From contig JAHJHI010000033.1 in assembly GCA_018824085.1 (NCBI GenBank), forward strand, positions 1-64,000: a stretch of DNA of 64,000 nucleotides, written 5' to 3'. This document shows, piece after piece, positions 19,521 through 27,404 of the stretch (its first letter is position 1; each line of letters begins with the position of its first letter). The translations under genes and the position numbers were made by a program. The notes under the pieces are model-generated. The model had not been told where the DNA came from. It saw nothing but the letters and a program-made list of their open reading frames with translations, and did no database searches. Source of the stretch: Gammaproteobacteria bacterium. GTDB lineage: Bacteria > Pseudomonadota > Gammaproteobacteria > Burkholderiales > Rhodocyclaceae.

Positions 19521-19582
19521 CTGCGTGCTTTCTGGCCCGGGCGGGCCTGCGAAAAAGCGCAATTGTTGCAATTTCAACGCCG

Positions 19583-19624
19583 AAAAGCACGCGGCCCGGC
19601 ACCTTCAGGGGGTTCCGGGCCGCG
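19583..19624 (-). terminator. Rho-independent terminator of the mtoX-fccB operon
   Basis: Read on the minus strand, CGCGGCCCGG (19624-19615) pairs perfectly with CCGGGCCGCG (19599-19590) around a 15-base loop, followed by TGCTTTT. It lies 22 bases after the fccB stop and marks the end of the five-gene operon. Confidence 0.75.
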
Positions 19625-19646
19625 CCGGGCGATGCGAAGAACGGAT

Positions 19647-20924
19647 TCAGGTCAGCATGTCGGCCCAGATGTTGTGCGCCCACGCCAGCGCGTACTTGCC
19701 TTCCATCTCGGTGGGCGCCGCAGACAGGCCGCCCGCCCCCTTGACCGGCTGCGGTTGCCGGGTTGCCGGATCGTACGGATGCACCGACGCAACGTGCACC
19801 GCATGGGCGTCATCGACGAAGCTGTAGCAGGTGTTCATCACGAGCGGCGCGTCCGACGGCGGCAGCCCGGCCATCAGGTTCACGATGGCGGCCGCGGCCA
19901 CCTTGCCGTGCTGGTTCGCCATATGCCCCGACTTCGGCATCGTCGGCGCCGGAAACACTGCATCGCCAATGACGTGAACGCCGGGCGTGCTGGTCGACTC
20001 CATCGTCAGCCAGTCGATCTCGACCCAGCGGTCGTTGATGAGCTTGAGCCCGGCCTGAGCGGCGATGTCGCCGGCGCGCTGAGGCGGTATCACGTTCAGC
20101 ACGTCCGCCTTCACCTTGTCGAAATCCAGCAGCGCGATGCGGTTCGCAGCGTCGACATCGCGCAGCTCGTTCTGCGGGCGATATTCGATGATGCCCTTGT
20201 ACTGGTCGTCCCAGGCCTTCTTGAACAGTCCTTTCTTGGACACGATGTCCTCGTTGGCGTCGAGCACCAGCACCTTGGAGCGCGGCTTCTTCCGCTTCAG
20301 GTACCAGGCCACCATGCTGGCTCGTTCATACGGCCCCGGCGGGCAGCGGAACGGCGCGCGCGGGATGCACAGGGCGAACACGCCTCCATCCGGCATCGCC
20401 TCCAGCTGGCTGCGCAGCGCAACCGTCTGCGGCCCCGCCTTCCACGCATGCGGGATCCGGGCCTGCGCGTCAGCCGAGGCAAGCCCGGGCAGGCTGCCGT
20501 ACATGAAATCGACACCCGGCGACAGCACAACCCGGTCATACGACAGGTCACCGCCACGCGCCAGCTTCACTACGCGGCGTTCGGGGTCAACCGCCGTCAC
20601 CTCGTCCTGCACCACCTTGACGCCGTACTTGGCCAGCCCTTCGTAGCCGACGGTGATGTCGGACATCTGCTTCTCGCCGGCCAGCACGAGGTTCGATACA
20701 GGACACGACACGAAGGCCGCGTTGCGTTCGACCAGCGTGACGCGAACGCCTCCGCCACTCCACATGGCAATGTACTTGGCCGCCGTTGCGCCGCCGAAGC
20801 CTCCGCCGACGACGACGACGTGCCCGCTCGCGCGACCCGCCCCCGCACCGGCGCAACCGTAGAGCGCGGCCATGGCGGACAGCCCGAGACTGCCCTGGAT
20901 GAAACTGCGGCGTCCGATGCTCAT
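19647..20924 (-). CDS. fccB: Sulfide dehydrogenase (flavocytochrome c), flavoprotein subunit FccB/SoxF-type
   Basis: A 425-residue FAD protein that oxidises sulfide in the periplasm and passes electrons to FccA. It begins with a Tat signal (GRRSFIQGSLGLSAMAALYGC) and an FAD Rossmann loop VVVVGGGFGGATAAKYI. Cys74 (FVSCPVSN) fits the Cys that binds FAD covalently in flavocytochrome c. Cys194 in FRCPPGPYERA and Cys365 in MNTCYSFVDD are the two redox cysteines of the sulfide site. The C-terminal HVIGDAVFPAPTMPKSGHMAN block binds FAD. Its ATG overlaps the fccA stop (ATGA). LYGC at residues 21-24 could also be a lipobox, so membrane anchoring is possible. Confidence 0.93.
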   Translation of the reverse strand: MSIGRRSFIQGSLGLSAMAALYGCAGAGAGRASGHVVVVGGGFGGATAAKYIAMWSGGGVRVTLVERNAAFVSCPVSNLVLAGEKQMSDITVGYEGLAKYGVKVVQDEVTAVDPERRVVKLARGGDLSYDRVVLSPGVDFMYGSLPGLASADAQARIPHAWKAGPQTVALRSQLEAMPDGGVFALCIPRAPFRCPPGPYERASMVAWYLKRKKPRSKVLVLDANEDIVSKKGLFKKAWDDQYKGIIEYRPQNELRDVDAANRIALLDFDKVKADVLNVIPPQRAGDIAAQAGLKLINDRWVEIDWLTMESTSTPGVHVIGDAVFPAPTMPKSGHMANQHGKVAAAAIVNLMAGLPPSDAPLVMNTCYSFVDDAHAVHVASVHPYDPATRQPQPVKGAGGLSAAPTEMEGKYALAWAHNIWADMLT

Positions 20925-21241
20925 TTCCCGCCTCCCTGCGCCGTGCGCGATGCGAAATACTCGGCGATCAGCGTCAGCTGCTCGTCGGTATAGCCCCTGG
21001 ATATCTGATGCATGATCGTCGCCGGCTTCGCGCCGCTGCGGAACTCGTTGAGCAAGCCGAGCATCTTGCCCTTCGACATGCCGGCAAGCTCCGGAATGCC
21101 ACCGACGCTGCGGCCATCCGTGCCGTGGCAATTGGCACAGCTCGCGGCCAGGTTGCGGCCCAGATTCACATCCGCCGCCTGCACGCCTGCGGCCGACGAC
21201 AGCCACGCCGCAGCGCCGAGGTACAGCATTTTCTTTTTCAC
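20921..21241 (-). CDS. fccA: Flavocytochrome c sulfide dehydrogenase, cytochrome subunit FccA-type
   Basis: About 106 residues with a signal peptide (KKKMLYLGAAAWLSSAAGVQA) and one haem c site CANCHGTDGRS. The rest (IPELAGMSKGKMLGLLNEFRSG ... MHQISRGYTDEQLTLIAEYFAS) is a cytochrome c4-type single domain. I prefer GTG 21241 as start because AGGAGGAAAAC lies just before it; an ATG at 21256 would place charged residues before the signal and hide that ribosome site. It is the likely electron acceptor of FccB and is shorter than the dihaem FccA of Allochromatium. Confidence 0.88.
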   Translation of the reverse strand: MKKKMLYLGAAAWLSSAAGVQAADVNLGRNLAASCANCHGTDGRSVGGIPELAGMSKGKMLGLLNEFRSGAKPATIMHQISRGYTDEQLTLIAEYFASRTAQGGGK

Positions 21242-21255
21242 GTTTTCCTCCTCCA

Positions 21256-22437
21256 TCAGTAACGATGACTGCCCGTGGACACATAGCTGGACTGCTGCAG
21301 GCCTTCCCGCACATGCGTTTCATGTTCGCCGTTCAGCGTCTTCAGGAACGACACCAGATCGGCTTTCTCTTCAGCGCTCAACGCAAGCGGCACGATCAGC
21401 GGGCTCTGTTCGGGTGCGCCGGCGCCGCCCTTGTCATAGAACTCGACCACCTCTTCCAGCGTGGATAGCGAGCCGTCGTGCATGTACGGTGCCGTCAGCG
21501 CGACGTTTCTCAGGGTCGGTGTCTTGTAGGCCCAGCGGTCGTCCGGATCAAGCGTGATCTCGAACCGGCCGACGTCGTTGGGCACTGTTTCGCTGATCGG
21601 AAGTATCTCCTTTTCCGTCAGTTCGGTGCTGTAGTCGGGCGTGAGCTGCACATGCACGGTCGACGGGGGGAGGCCCCTGACCCAGCCGATGCCGGTGTTG
21701 TAGAAGCGGAAGTCCGAGAACAACGCGGACGTGTCCCCGACCAGATGGCAGGTCGCGCAGCGCCCCTTCCCCGAAAACACCGCGAAGCCGCGCTGTTCCT
21801 GCGCGGACAGCGCACCCGCGTCGCCGCCGTAGCGGAAGCGGTCGAAGCGCGAGTTGCCGGACACCAGCGAGCGCTCGTAGCTGGCGATCGCCTGACCGAC
21901 GGTGTCCGCGCTCGGGCCGCGCCCGCCAAACGCGCGCTCGAACATGCCACCGTAGTCCGGCAGCGAGCGCAGCTTGTCGATGACGTGGCCCATCGACGGA
22001 TTGGCCATTTCGTTGTTCGCGAGGAAAGGCCCCCAGGCCTGGGTTTCCAGCTCCCGGTCACGGCCATCATGGAACAGGGACGTGTGGTAGCCGACGTTCA
22101 GCACGGTCGGCGCGTTGCGGCGCACCGTCGCTCCCTCGTTGCCGATGGACATGCGCAGCTCGTTGGACGTGAAGCCATGGTCCGGCACGTGGCACATGCC
22201 ACAGGACATCGTGCCGTTGAACGACAGGCGCCGGTCGAAGAACAGCTTGCGGCCAAGTTCCACGCGCTCCGCGGTCGGAACGTTGCCCGCCGGGTACGGC
22301 ATCGGCGGCAGGCCCAGCGGCACGGCGATCGCAGACATTTCGGCCGGCGCCTGCGCCGGCGTGGCGGGCACCTCGCTGCACGCCGCGAACAGCGCAGCCA
22401 GCGCCAGGGCGAGCGCGCGACAGGGGTTACCTGGCAT
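21256..22437 (-). CDS. MauG / dihaem cytochrome c peroxidase family protein
   Basis: A 393-residue protein with two CxxCH sites (CGMCHVPDHGF and CATCHLVGDTS), the layout of MauG and bacterial cytochrome c peroxidases. The middle NEGATVRRNAPTVLNVGYH and the C-terminal TPTLRNVALTAPYMHDGSLSTLEEVVEFYDKGG blocks are family-typical. The N-terminal signal LALALAALFAACSE could be a lipoprotein signal. In described mtoX clusters a mauG-like gene lies next to SCO and mtoX, with a proposed role in maturing MtoX or handling H2O2. The start at 22437 overlaps the SCO gene end by 11 bases. Confidence 0.92.
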   Translation of the reverse strand: MPGNPCRALALALAALFAACSEVPATPAQAPAEMSAIAVPLGLPPMPYPAGNVPTAERVELGRKLFFDRRLSFNGTMSCGMCHVPDHGFTSNELRMSIGNEGATVRRNAPTVLNVGYHTSLFHDGRDRELETQAWGPFLANNEMANPSMGHVIDKLRSLPDYGGMFERAFGGRGPSADTVGQAIASYERSLVSGNSRFDRFRYGGDAGALSAQEQRGFAVFSGKGRCATCHLVGDTSALFSDFRFYNTGIGWVRGLPPSTVHVQLTPDYSTELTEKEILPISETVPNDVGRFEITLDPDDRWAYKTPTLRNVALTAPYMHDGSLSTLEEVVEFYDKGGAGAPEQSPLIVPLALSAEEKADLVSFLKTLNGEHETHVREGLQQSSYVSTGSHRY

Positions 22438-23122
22438 CTTCGAGCAACAGCGTCTGGATATCATTGAACAGCACCTCCGGCATCAGGAAAGCCGTTGTGT
22501 AAATTTCGCGCACACGCCCCTCCCGGTCGATCAGGAAGAGCTTGAGCATATGGTTGAGCACGCGGGTCGGTTTGCCGCGCGCATCCAGCTCCACCGACAC
22601 GTCCTGCCCGAGGTCATCCAGCATCGGTTTGAGTTCGGCCACCGACCGGGTGGTCAGGAACTTCCAGCTGACCGGGCTCTTCGGATCGGCAAGCTTGCCG
22701 GCATACATGCGCATCGCCGCCGGGTCGTCGTTCGACGGATCGAACGACATGCTGACCAGCCGCACCCGGGATGCCATGTCCGGATTCGCGATCAGACGTT
22801 CGCGCAACTGCGTCAGCGTGGCGTAGGCGAGCGGGCAGCCGATCGGGTCGACGCAGTAGGTGTACATGAAGGAAAGCAGGGTGATGCGGCCCTGCGTGAA
22901 GCGCTGCAGGCTGTAGGCGCGGCCGTCGACATCCAGCACGCGACCGTTGGGCGTGCGCTGGATCGGCGGCAGCGAGTACGTGCCCGGCGCCGGTGCCACG
23001 AAGTCCTGGCGCGGCCCCTTCGGGGCCAGCTCCGGGTTCGAGGCGCCCTGCACGCCGGCGGCGGACAGGGCGCACATCGACCAGGCCAGCAGCTTCGCCG
23101 CATGACGGACGAAAGTCTGCAT
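22427..23122 (-). CDS. SCO1/SenC-family copper chaperone-like protein
   Basis: A 231-residue thioredoxin-fold protein with signal peptide LLAWSMCALSAAGVQG. The expected SCO metal site CxxxC is here YCVDPIGC, a CX5C spacing, and a conserved His lies in LNHMLKLFLID. SCO proteins deliver copper or reduce cysteines in periplasmic copper enzymes. SBP56-type methanethiol oxidases are reported to be copper dependent, and mtoX clusters carry a SCO gene, so its partner is probably the MtoX encoded 9 bases upstream. Confidence 0.88.
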   Translation of the reverse strand: MQTFVRHAAKLLAWSMCALSAAGVQGASNPELAPKGPRQDFVAPAPGTYSLPPIQRTPNGRVLDVDGRAYSLQRFTQGRITLLSFMYTYCVDPIGCPLAYATLTQLRERLIANPDMASRVRLVSMSFDPSNDDPAAMRMYAGKLADPKSPVSWKFLTTRSVAELKPMLDDLGQDVSVELDARGKPTRVLNHMLKLFLIDREGRVREIYTTAFLMPEVLFNDIQTLLLEDAR

Positions 23123-23131
23123 GCCGCGCGG

Positions 23132-24472
23132 TCAGCGATTCTGAGCCAGGCTCATCTGCGGCTTGTCGGAAAGGGCCGCGGCCTGCACCGTCTTCGCCGA
23201 GAACTTCATGTGGTGCGCACGACCCAGCTTGAGCTTGTAGAAGTCGAGCGAGAACTTCTCGGTCAGTGCCTTGCCGTCCCAGTGGAACAGCTTCAGGAAC
23301 TGTTCGTCGTCGGCGCCCTTCTTGTCCCAGTTGCCGAGCAGGCTCGTCGTGTAATAGACACGCTTGCCGTCCCAGCTCTGGCTCACCATGTTGACGTGCG
23401 AGCCGATCACCTTCTGGTAGACCTGCTTCGGCGCTTCCGGATCGGAAATGTCGAAGTAGCGCGTCGTGCCGTCGAGGAAGGTGTTCACCCACAGACCCTT
23501 GGCGTCGGCCGTGATCGAGATGTCGACCGGCAGCGGCACCTTGGACGGGTCGCCGACGGTGCCCACTTCCTTCGCCTGCCACTCGCCCTTGTCGTCCTGC
23601 TTCACCAGCACGAGCTTGGACGTGAGCGCGGTCGCGGTGTAGGCCCAGTTGTCACCTTCCTTCAGCGACCAGCGGATCTCCAGCGGCGCGCCTGCAACGT
23701 GCATGACCTTCTGCGGTTTCATCGACTTCAGGTCCCACATGACCATGGTGTTGCCGAAGTGCTTCATGGCGTCGGCATCCTTCACCATCTTGCCGAAATC
23801 CATCATGTAGTTGTTCCAGCCGGTGAAGCTCGACGTCAGCAGCGCATTCTTCTGCGGATTGATGCCGATGTCGTATCCGTAGCCATCGGCCATCACGTCG
23901 CCGTGCTTGCCGGTCGGCATGTCGTACTTCTCGACGAACTCGCCCTTGTTGTTGTAGACGACGAGCCCGGTGCGGCCGCCGTGATCCTTGTCGTTGGACA
24001 GCGCCTGAACCATCATCCGGCCCGGCAGCGCGTAGAAGGTGTGCGGGCCCACATAGCCGGTCTTCTGCGTGAAGTCGGCTATCGTCTGCACCAGCTTGGG
24101 CTTCGCCGGATTGGTGCCGATGTCGAAGATGAATATCTTGTTGTCATCGAGACGACCGGCCCACAGATACTTGCGGTCATCGCTGAAACCGGTGTGATGC
24201 GCTTCGCCGCGGCCGCCGACGGTGACGGAACTGATGACCTTGCCGTAGTCCTTGGACGCCGGATTGACGTCGACGGTGACCAGCTTGTCGGATTCGTCGC
24301 CCATGCCCTTCACGCCCAGCGTCCACACGTGCACATAGTCCTCCTGCCCCTTGATGAGACTGGCCGTATAGGGCGAGTTGCAGGTTTCGTCGGCGTTTGC
24401 GGGGATCGCGACAGCGAAGCTTGCGGCGATGGCAACGGAAATGAGGCTGGCGCGGATGGGGGTGAATTTCAT
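23132..24472 (-). CDS. mtoX: Methanethiol oxidase MtoX (SBP56 / selenium-binding protein family)
   Basis: A 446-residue protein with a Sec signal (FTPIRASLISVAIAASFAVAIPANA) and a beta-propeller body of the SBP56 type: VGGRGEAHHTGFSDDRKYLWAGRLDDNKIFIFDI, YVGPHTFYALPGRMMVQALSN, GYGYDIGINPQKNALLTSSF, PLPVDISITADAKGLWVNTF and a C-terminal GRAHHMKFS. Repeated His motifs fit the reported copper dependence. In Hyphomicrobium the SBP56 homologue was shown to be a methanethiol oxidase forming formaldehyde, H2S and H2O2, with SCO and MauG genes adjacent. The same order mtoX-sco-mauG is present here. AGGAGAAGACCC is a good ribosome site. The assignment rests on family and context, not on assay. Confidence 0.88.
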   Translation of the reverse strand: MKFTPIRASLISVAIAASFAVAIPANADETCNSPYTASLIKGQEDYVHVWTLGVKGMGDESDKLVTVDVNPASKDYGKVISSVTVGGRGEAHHTGFSDDRKYLWAGRLDDNKIFIFDIGTNPAKPKLVQTIADFTQKTGYVGPHTFYALPGRMMVQALSNDKDHGGRTGLVVYNNKGEFVEKYDMPTGKHGDVMADGYGYDIGINPQKNALLTSSFTGWNNYMMDFGKMVKDADAMKHFGNTMVMWDLKSMKPQKVMHVAGAPLEIRWSLKEGDNWAYTATALTSKLVLVKQDDKGEWQAKEVGTVGDPSKVPLPVDISITADAKGLWVNTFLDGTTRYFDISDPEAPKQVYQKVIGSHVNMVSQSWDGKRVYYTTSLLGNWDKKGADDEQFLKLFHWDGKALTEKFSLDFYKLKLGRAHHMKFSAKTVQAAALSDKPQMSLAQNR

Positions 24473-24827
24473 GGGTCTTCTCCTGTATTGGCTGGCCGCT
24501 GCCACGAGGCGAGCGGCCGGTCGTCGATCAACAACCCGCTGTCCCGAAGGAGCAGTTTTTCGTTGACGTACCTTTTAGTATGTTTATATTCACAGAACGG
24601 TCGTCAGTCGCTGGAAGCTCACCGACAACCACACCGTTTGCTGCAGTAAAGCAGCCCTCCATGTTCCGTTGCCGAGAAGCCATGACAAGCGCTCAATCGT
24701 TCTGCACTCATCCGTGTAATGCGACAATCGGTCACATGCATGCGAGGTGTCAGCAAAGCTACCGGCCTGCCTGCGCTTCGCCAATCGGGACGACACCCGT
24801 CGCCGCCAAGGGATTTCCCTCGCGTCG
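24473..24827. promoter_or_regulatory. Divergent control region between mtoX and the histidine kinase gene
   Basis: On the plus strand TTGACG (24563-24568) and TATATT (24585-24590), 16 bases apart, form a good sigma-70-like promoter aimed at the kinase gene. An imperfect inverted repeat ACGTAC-CTTTTA-GTATGT (24566-24583) overlaps the -35 box and fills the spacer. The region is AT-rich compared with its surroundings. It also lies about 100 bases upstream of the mtoX start, so one regulator could act in both directions. No clear -35/-10 pair faces mtoX. No other gene is seen in the gap. Confidence 0.5.
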
Positions 24828-26204
24828 ATGGGCGCGCAGGGGGGCGCTTGCCGCCCCGGACGGGCCGCACCCGTGACGACGCCCGGGTTCGCCTGGTCCG
24901 TGCCGCCGCTGCCGGGCGTACTGGTGCTTGGGGCGTTGCTCATGCTGGGTGCAACGGTGGCGCTGTTGCTGTGGCGGCTGTCGTCGGGCCGGCATGCGAT
25001 CGATGCACTGCAAGCGCAACTGCGCATGGCGCACGGCGCGCAGCAGTCATTGCAGGAGCGCGCCACCGCCAGCGAGTCACGTCTGCGCATCCTGCTCGAA
25101 TCCGAACCGGAATGCGTGAAGCTGCACACGGCGGACGGCACCGTGCTTGAAATGAACCCGGCGGGCATGGCGATGATCGAGGCGGAGGATTTGACCGACG
25201 TCGTCGGCAGGCCCGTCTACATCTGGATAGCTCCCGAACATCGCGCGGCCTACGCCGACCTCACGCGCCGGGTGTTCGACGGCGAGACCGGCCGGCTCGA
25301 ATTCCGCGCACTCAGCCTCAAGGGAAACATGCGCTGGCTTGAAACCAGTGCCGCGCCGCTGCGCGATTGCCACGGCAGCATCATCGCGCTGCTCGGCGTC
25401 ACCCGCGACATGACCGAGCGGCGGCAAGCCGAGGAGCAGGATCGCCAGCACCTGTCCGCACTCGCCCACGTCGTGCGCACCTGCACCATGGGGGAAATGG
25501 CGACCGGTCTCGCACATGAACTGAACCAGCCGTTGTCGGCCATCGTGAATTACACCAGGGGTTCGCTGCGCCGGCTGCGCATCAACCCGATGGCCAGCCG
25601 CGAGGTGCTCGATTCGCTGGACCAGGTGTGCCAGCAGGCCGAGCGGGCCGCCGCCGTCATCCGCAACCTGCGCAACCTCCTGACCAAGAAGGAACCGTCG
25701 CTGACGGCGCTCGACATCAACGAGGTCATCAGCCGCATCAGCGCGCTGGTCGAAGCGGATGCACGCCAGCACAACGTCAGCCTGATGTTCGATCTGTCGC
25801 CTGCGCTGCCGCGCGTGAAGGCCGCCTCCATCGAGATCGAGCAGGTACTCATCAACCTGATGCGCAATGCGATCGAGTCGATGGTGCAGGCGGCATCGAC
25901 CTGTCGCGAAATCCGCATCACCACCGAATGCGACGAGGACGGCATGGTGGCCGTCACCGTCGCCGACAGCGGACCCGGCATCTCGTCACCCGATCCACTG
26001 GAAGTGTTCCAGCCCTATTTCACCAGCAAGGACGACGGCATGGGCATGGGACTGCCCATCAGCCGCTCCATCATCGAGGCGCACGGAGGACGCCTCTGGC
26101 TCAGGAAGAACGACCATGAAGGAGCCACCTTCAGGTTCACCCTGCATACAGAAAGGGAAAGAGGAGAACATGATCAACGAACCCACCGTATATGTAGTGG
26201 ATGA
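24828..26204 (+). CDS. PAS-domain sensor histidine kinase
   Basis: About 458 residues from ATG 24828; GTG 24747 and GTG 24873 are alternatives and none has a strong ribosome site. There is one membrane span (PGVLVLGALLMLGATVALLLW), a PAS domain (LLESEPECVKLHTADGTVLEMNPAGMAMIEAE ... TRDMTERRQAE), the phospho-acceptor helix with GEMATGLAHELNQPLSAIVNY (His230) and an ATPase domain with LINLMRNAIESM, VADSGPGI and MGMGLPISRSIIEAHGG. It overlaps the regulator gene by 35 bases. The divergent position next to mtoX suggests it senses a reduced sulfur or C1 signal; the ligand is unknown. Confidence 0.93.
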   Translation: MGAQGGACRPGRAAPVTTPGFAWSVPPLPGVLVLGALLMLGATVALLLWRLSSGRHAIDALQAQLRMAHGAQQSLQERATASESRLRILLESEPECVKLHTADGTVLEMNPAGMAMIEAEDLTDVVGRPVYIWIAPEHRAAYADLTRRVFDGETGRLEFRALSLKGNMRWLETSAAPLRDCHGSIIALLGVTRDMTERRQAEEQDRQHLSALAHVVRTCTMGEMATGLAHELNQPLSAIVNYTRGSLRRLRINPMASREVLDSLDQVCQQAERAAAVIRNLRNLLTKKEPSLTALDINEVISRISALVEADARQHNVSLMFDLSPALPRVKAASIEIEQVLINLMRNAIESMVQAASTCREIRITTECDEDGMVAVTVADSGPGISSPDPLEVFQPYFTSKDDGMGMGLPISRSIIEAHGGRLWLRKNDHEGATFRFTLHTERERGEHDQRTHRICSG

Positions 26205-26787
26205 CGACAGGGCCGTCGCGTCGTCCCTGTCCTGGCTGCTCGAAACCGTGGGCCTGCCGGTGCGCACGTACAGCAACGCCAACGAGTTCATGGCGGCCAT
26301 GGAACCGGACCCCTGTGGCTGCCTCATCCTGGACGTGCGCATGCCCGGCATGAGCGGACTGGAACTGCAGGAACGCCTGTGCTCGCGCGGCGTGCATATT
26401 CCGGTCATCTTCATCACCGGCCACGGCGGCGTATCGAACGCCGTGCGGGCGATCAAGGCCGGCGCACTCGATTTCCTCGAAAAGCCGTTCGACGACCAGA
26501 CCCTGCTCGACCGCGTGCAGAAGGCGATCGAGGTCGACGCCAGCACGCGGCGCAGCATGTCCGAGCGCGCCATCGTTGCCGCACGACGTGCGACGCTGAC
26601 ACCGCGCGAATGCGAAGTCATGGATCTCGTCGTCGAGGGCCGGGCGAACAAGGTGATCGCGCAAGTGCTCGGGCTGTCCAGCAAGACGATAGAAGCGCAC
26701 CGCGCCCACGTCATGGAGAAGATGGGCGCACGCTCGGTGTCGGAGCTGGTCAGGATGGCCCTTTGCATCACCCCGACGACGCACTGA
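26170..26787 (+). CDS. FixJ/NarL-type response regulator
   Basis: A 205-residue two-domain regulator. The receiver has acidic residues DDD at 11-13, phospho-acceptor Asp55 (LILDVRMPGMSG), and Lys105 (FLEKPFDD). The LuxR-type helix-turn-helix is LTPRECEVMDLVVEGRANKVIAQVLGLSSKTIEAHRAHVMEKMG. This is the FixJ/TodT/StyR arrangement that usually activates a nearby catabolic operon. AGGAG lies just before ATG 26170, and the start is inside the kinase gene, so translation is coupled. Likely targets are the promoters in the divergent mtoX gap. Confidence 0.95.
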   Translation: MINEPTVYVVDDDRAVASSLSWLLETVGLPVRTYSNANEFMAAMEPDPCGCLILDVRMPGMSGLELQERLCSRGVHIPVIFITGHGGVSNAVRAIKAGALDFLEKPFDDQTLLDRVQKAIEVDASTRRSMSERAIVAARRATLTPRECEVMDLVVEGRANKVIAQVLGLSSKTIEAHRAHVMEKMGARSVSELVRMALCITPTTH

Positions 26788-27022
26788 CGGCACGGGTTAT
26801 CCCTCGCCGGCCGGCGTAATCGACCCGATTCAAGACGGACGGCAAACCCGGTACAAAGACGGCATGCGGACGGGTATTCCCCGTTCCGCCCGAACGGGTG
26901 GCAGAGCTCTTCAAGGCGGGGCGCTGCCGGCGCCCGCCGACCACGGCGGAGCGCACACCCTGGTGCCGTCATCGCCTCCGCACGGCCACGCCCGTGAGCG
27001 GAGTGCGCGGGGAAAACAGGAC

Positions 27023-27205
27023 ATGTCAATCGAAATCACGTGGGACAAGAACAGGTGCTCGCACAGCGGCGTCTGCGTACGTTCGCTGCCGGCGGTCTTC
27101 CGCATCCATGAAGGACAGTTCGTCATCAAGCCCGCGGGCGCGAGCGAACCGGACGTGCGCAGGATCGTGGCGGCCTGTCCGTCCGGCGCGCTGACCGCAC
27201 GCTGA
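27023..27205 (+). CDS. Small divergent (4Fe-4S)-binding domain protein, Fer4_19-like
   Basis: A 60-residue protein starting MSIEITWDKNRCSHSGVCVRSLPAVF and ending IVAACPSGALTAR. The spacing CX5C then CPSGAL fits the small Fer4_19 proteins annotated as divergent 4Fe-4S mono-cluster domains. Only three cysteines are present (12, 18, 51); His14 may supply the fourth ligand. The upstream 235 bases contain no gene. Its partner is unknown; it may pass electrons to a nearby redox protein. Confidence 0.75.
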   Translation: MSIEITWDKNRCSHSGVCVRSLPAVFRIHEGQFVIKPAGASEPDVRRIVAACPSGALTAR

Positions 27206-27404
27206 ACCGTTCGCGCGCGCATCCTGCGCCCGCAAACACTTTCCGGAGCAGGCCCGGCTCCTCCGCGTGCGCTATACCTCCTCCTCTAGCGCACGCCTTT
27301 TTCCCTCGCCGCGACACCAGTCGGCGACACCCCCCCTGCAGCGAGAGCGTCCCTCCACTATCATGTGACCAGACAGCCCCCAGTCAACTTGAGCCCGTCC
27401 ACTC

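Noticed and set aside
22115-24649. 844-codon plus-strand frame opposite mtoX, sco and mauG
   Set aside because: It is antisense to three genes with clear motifs (CxxCH, SCO site, SBP56 propeller).
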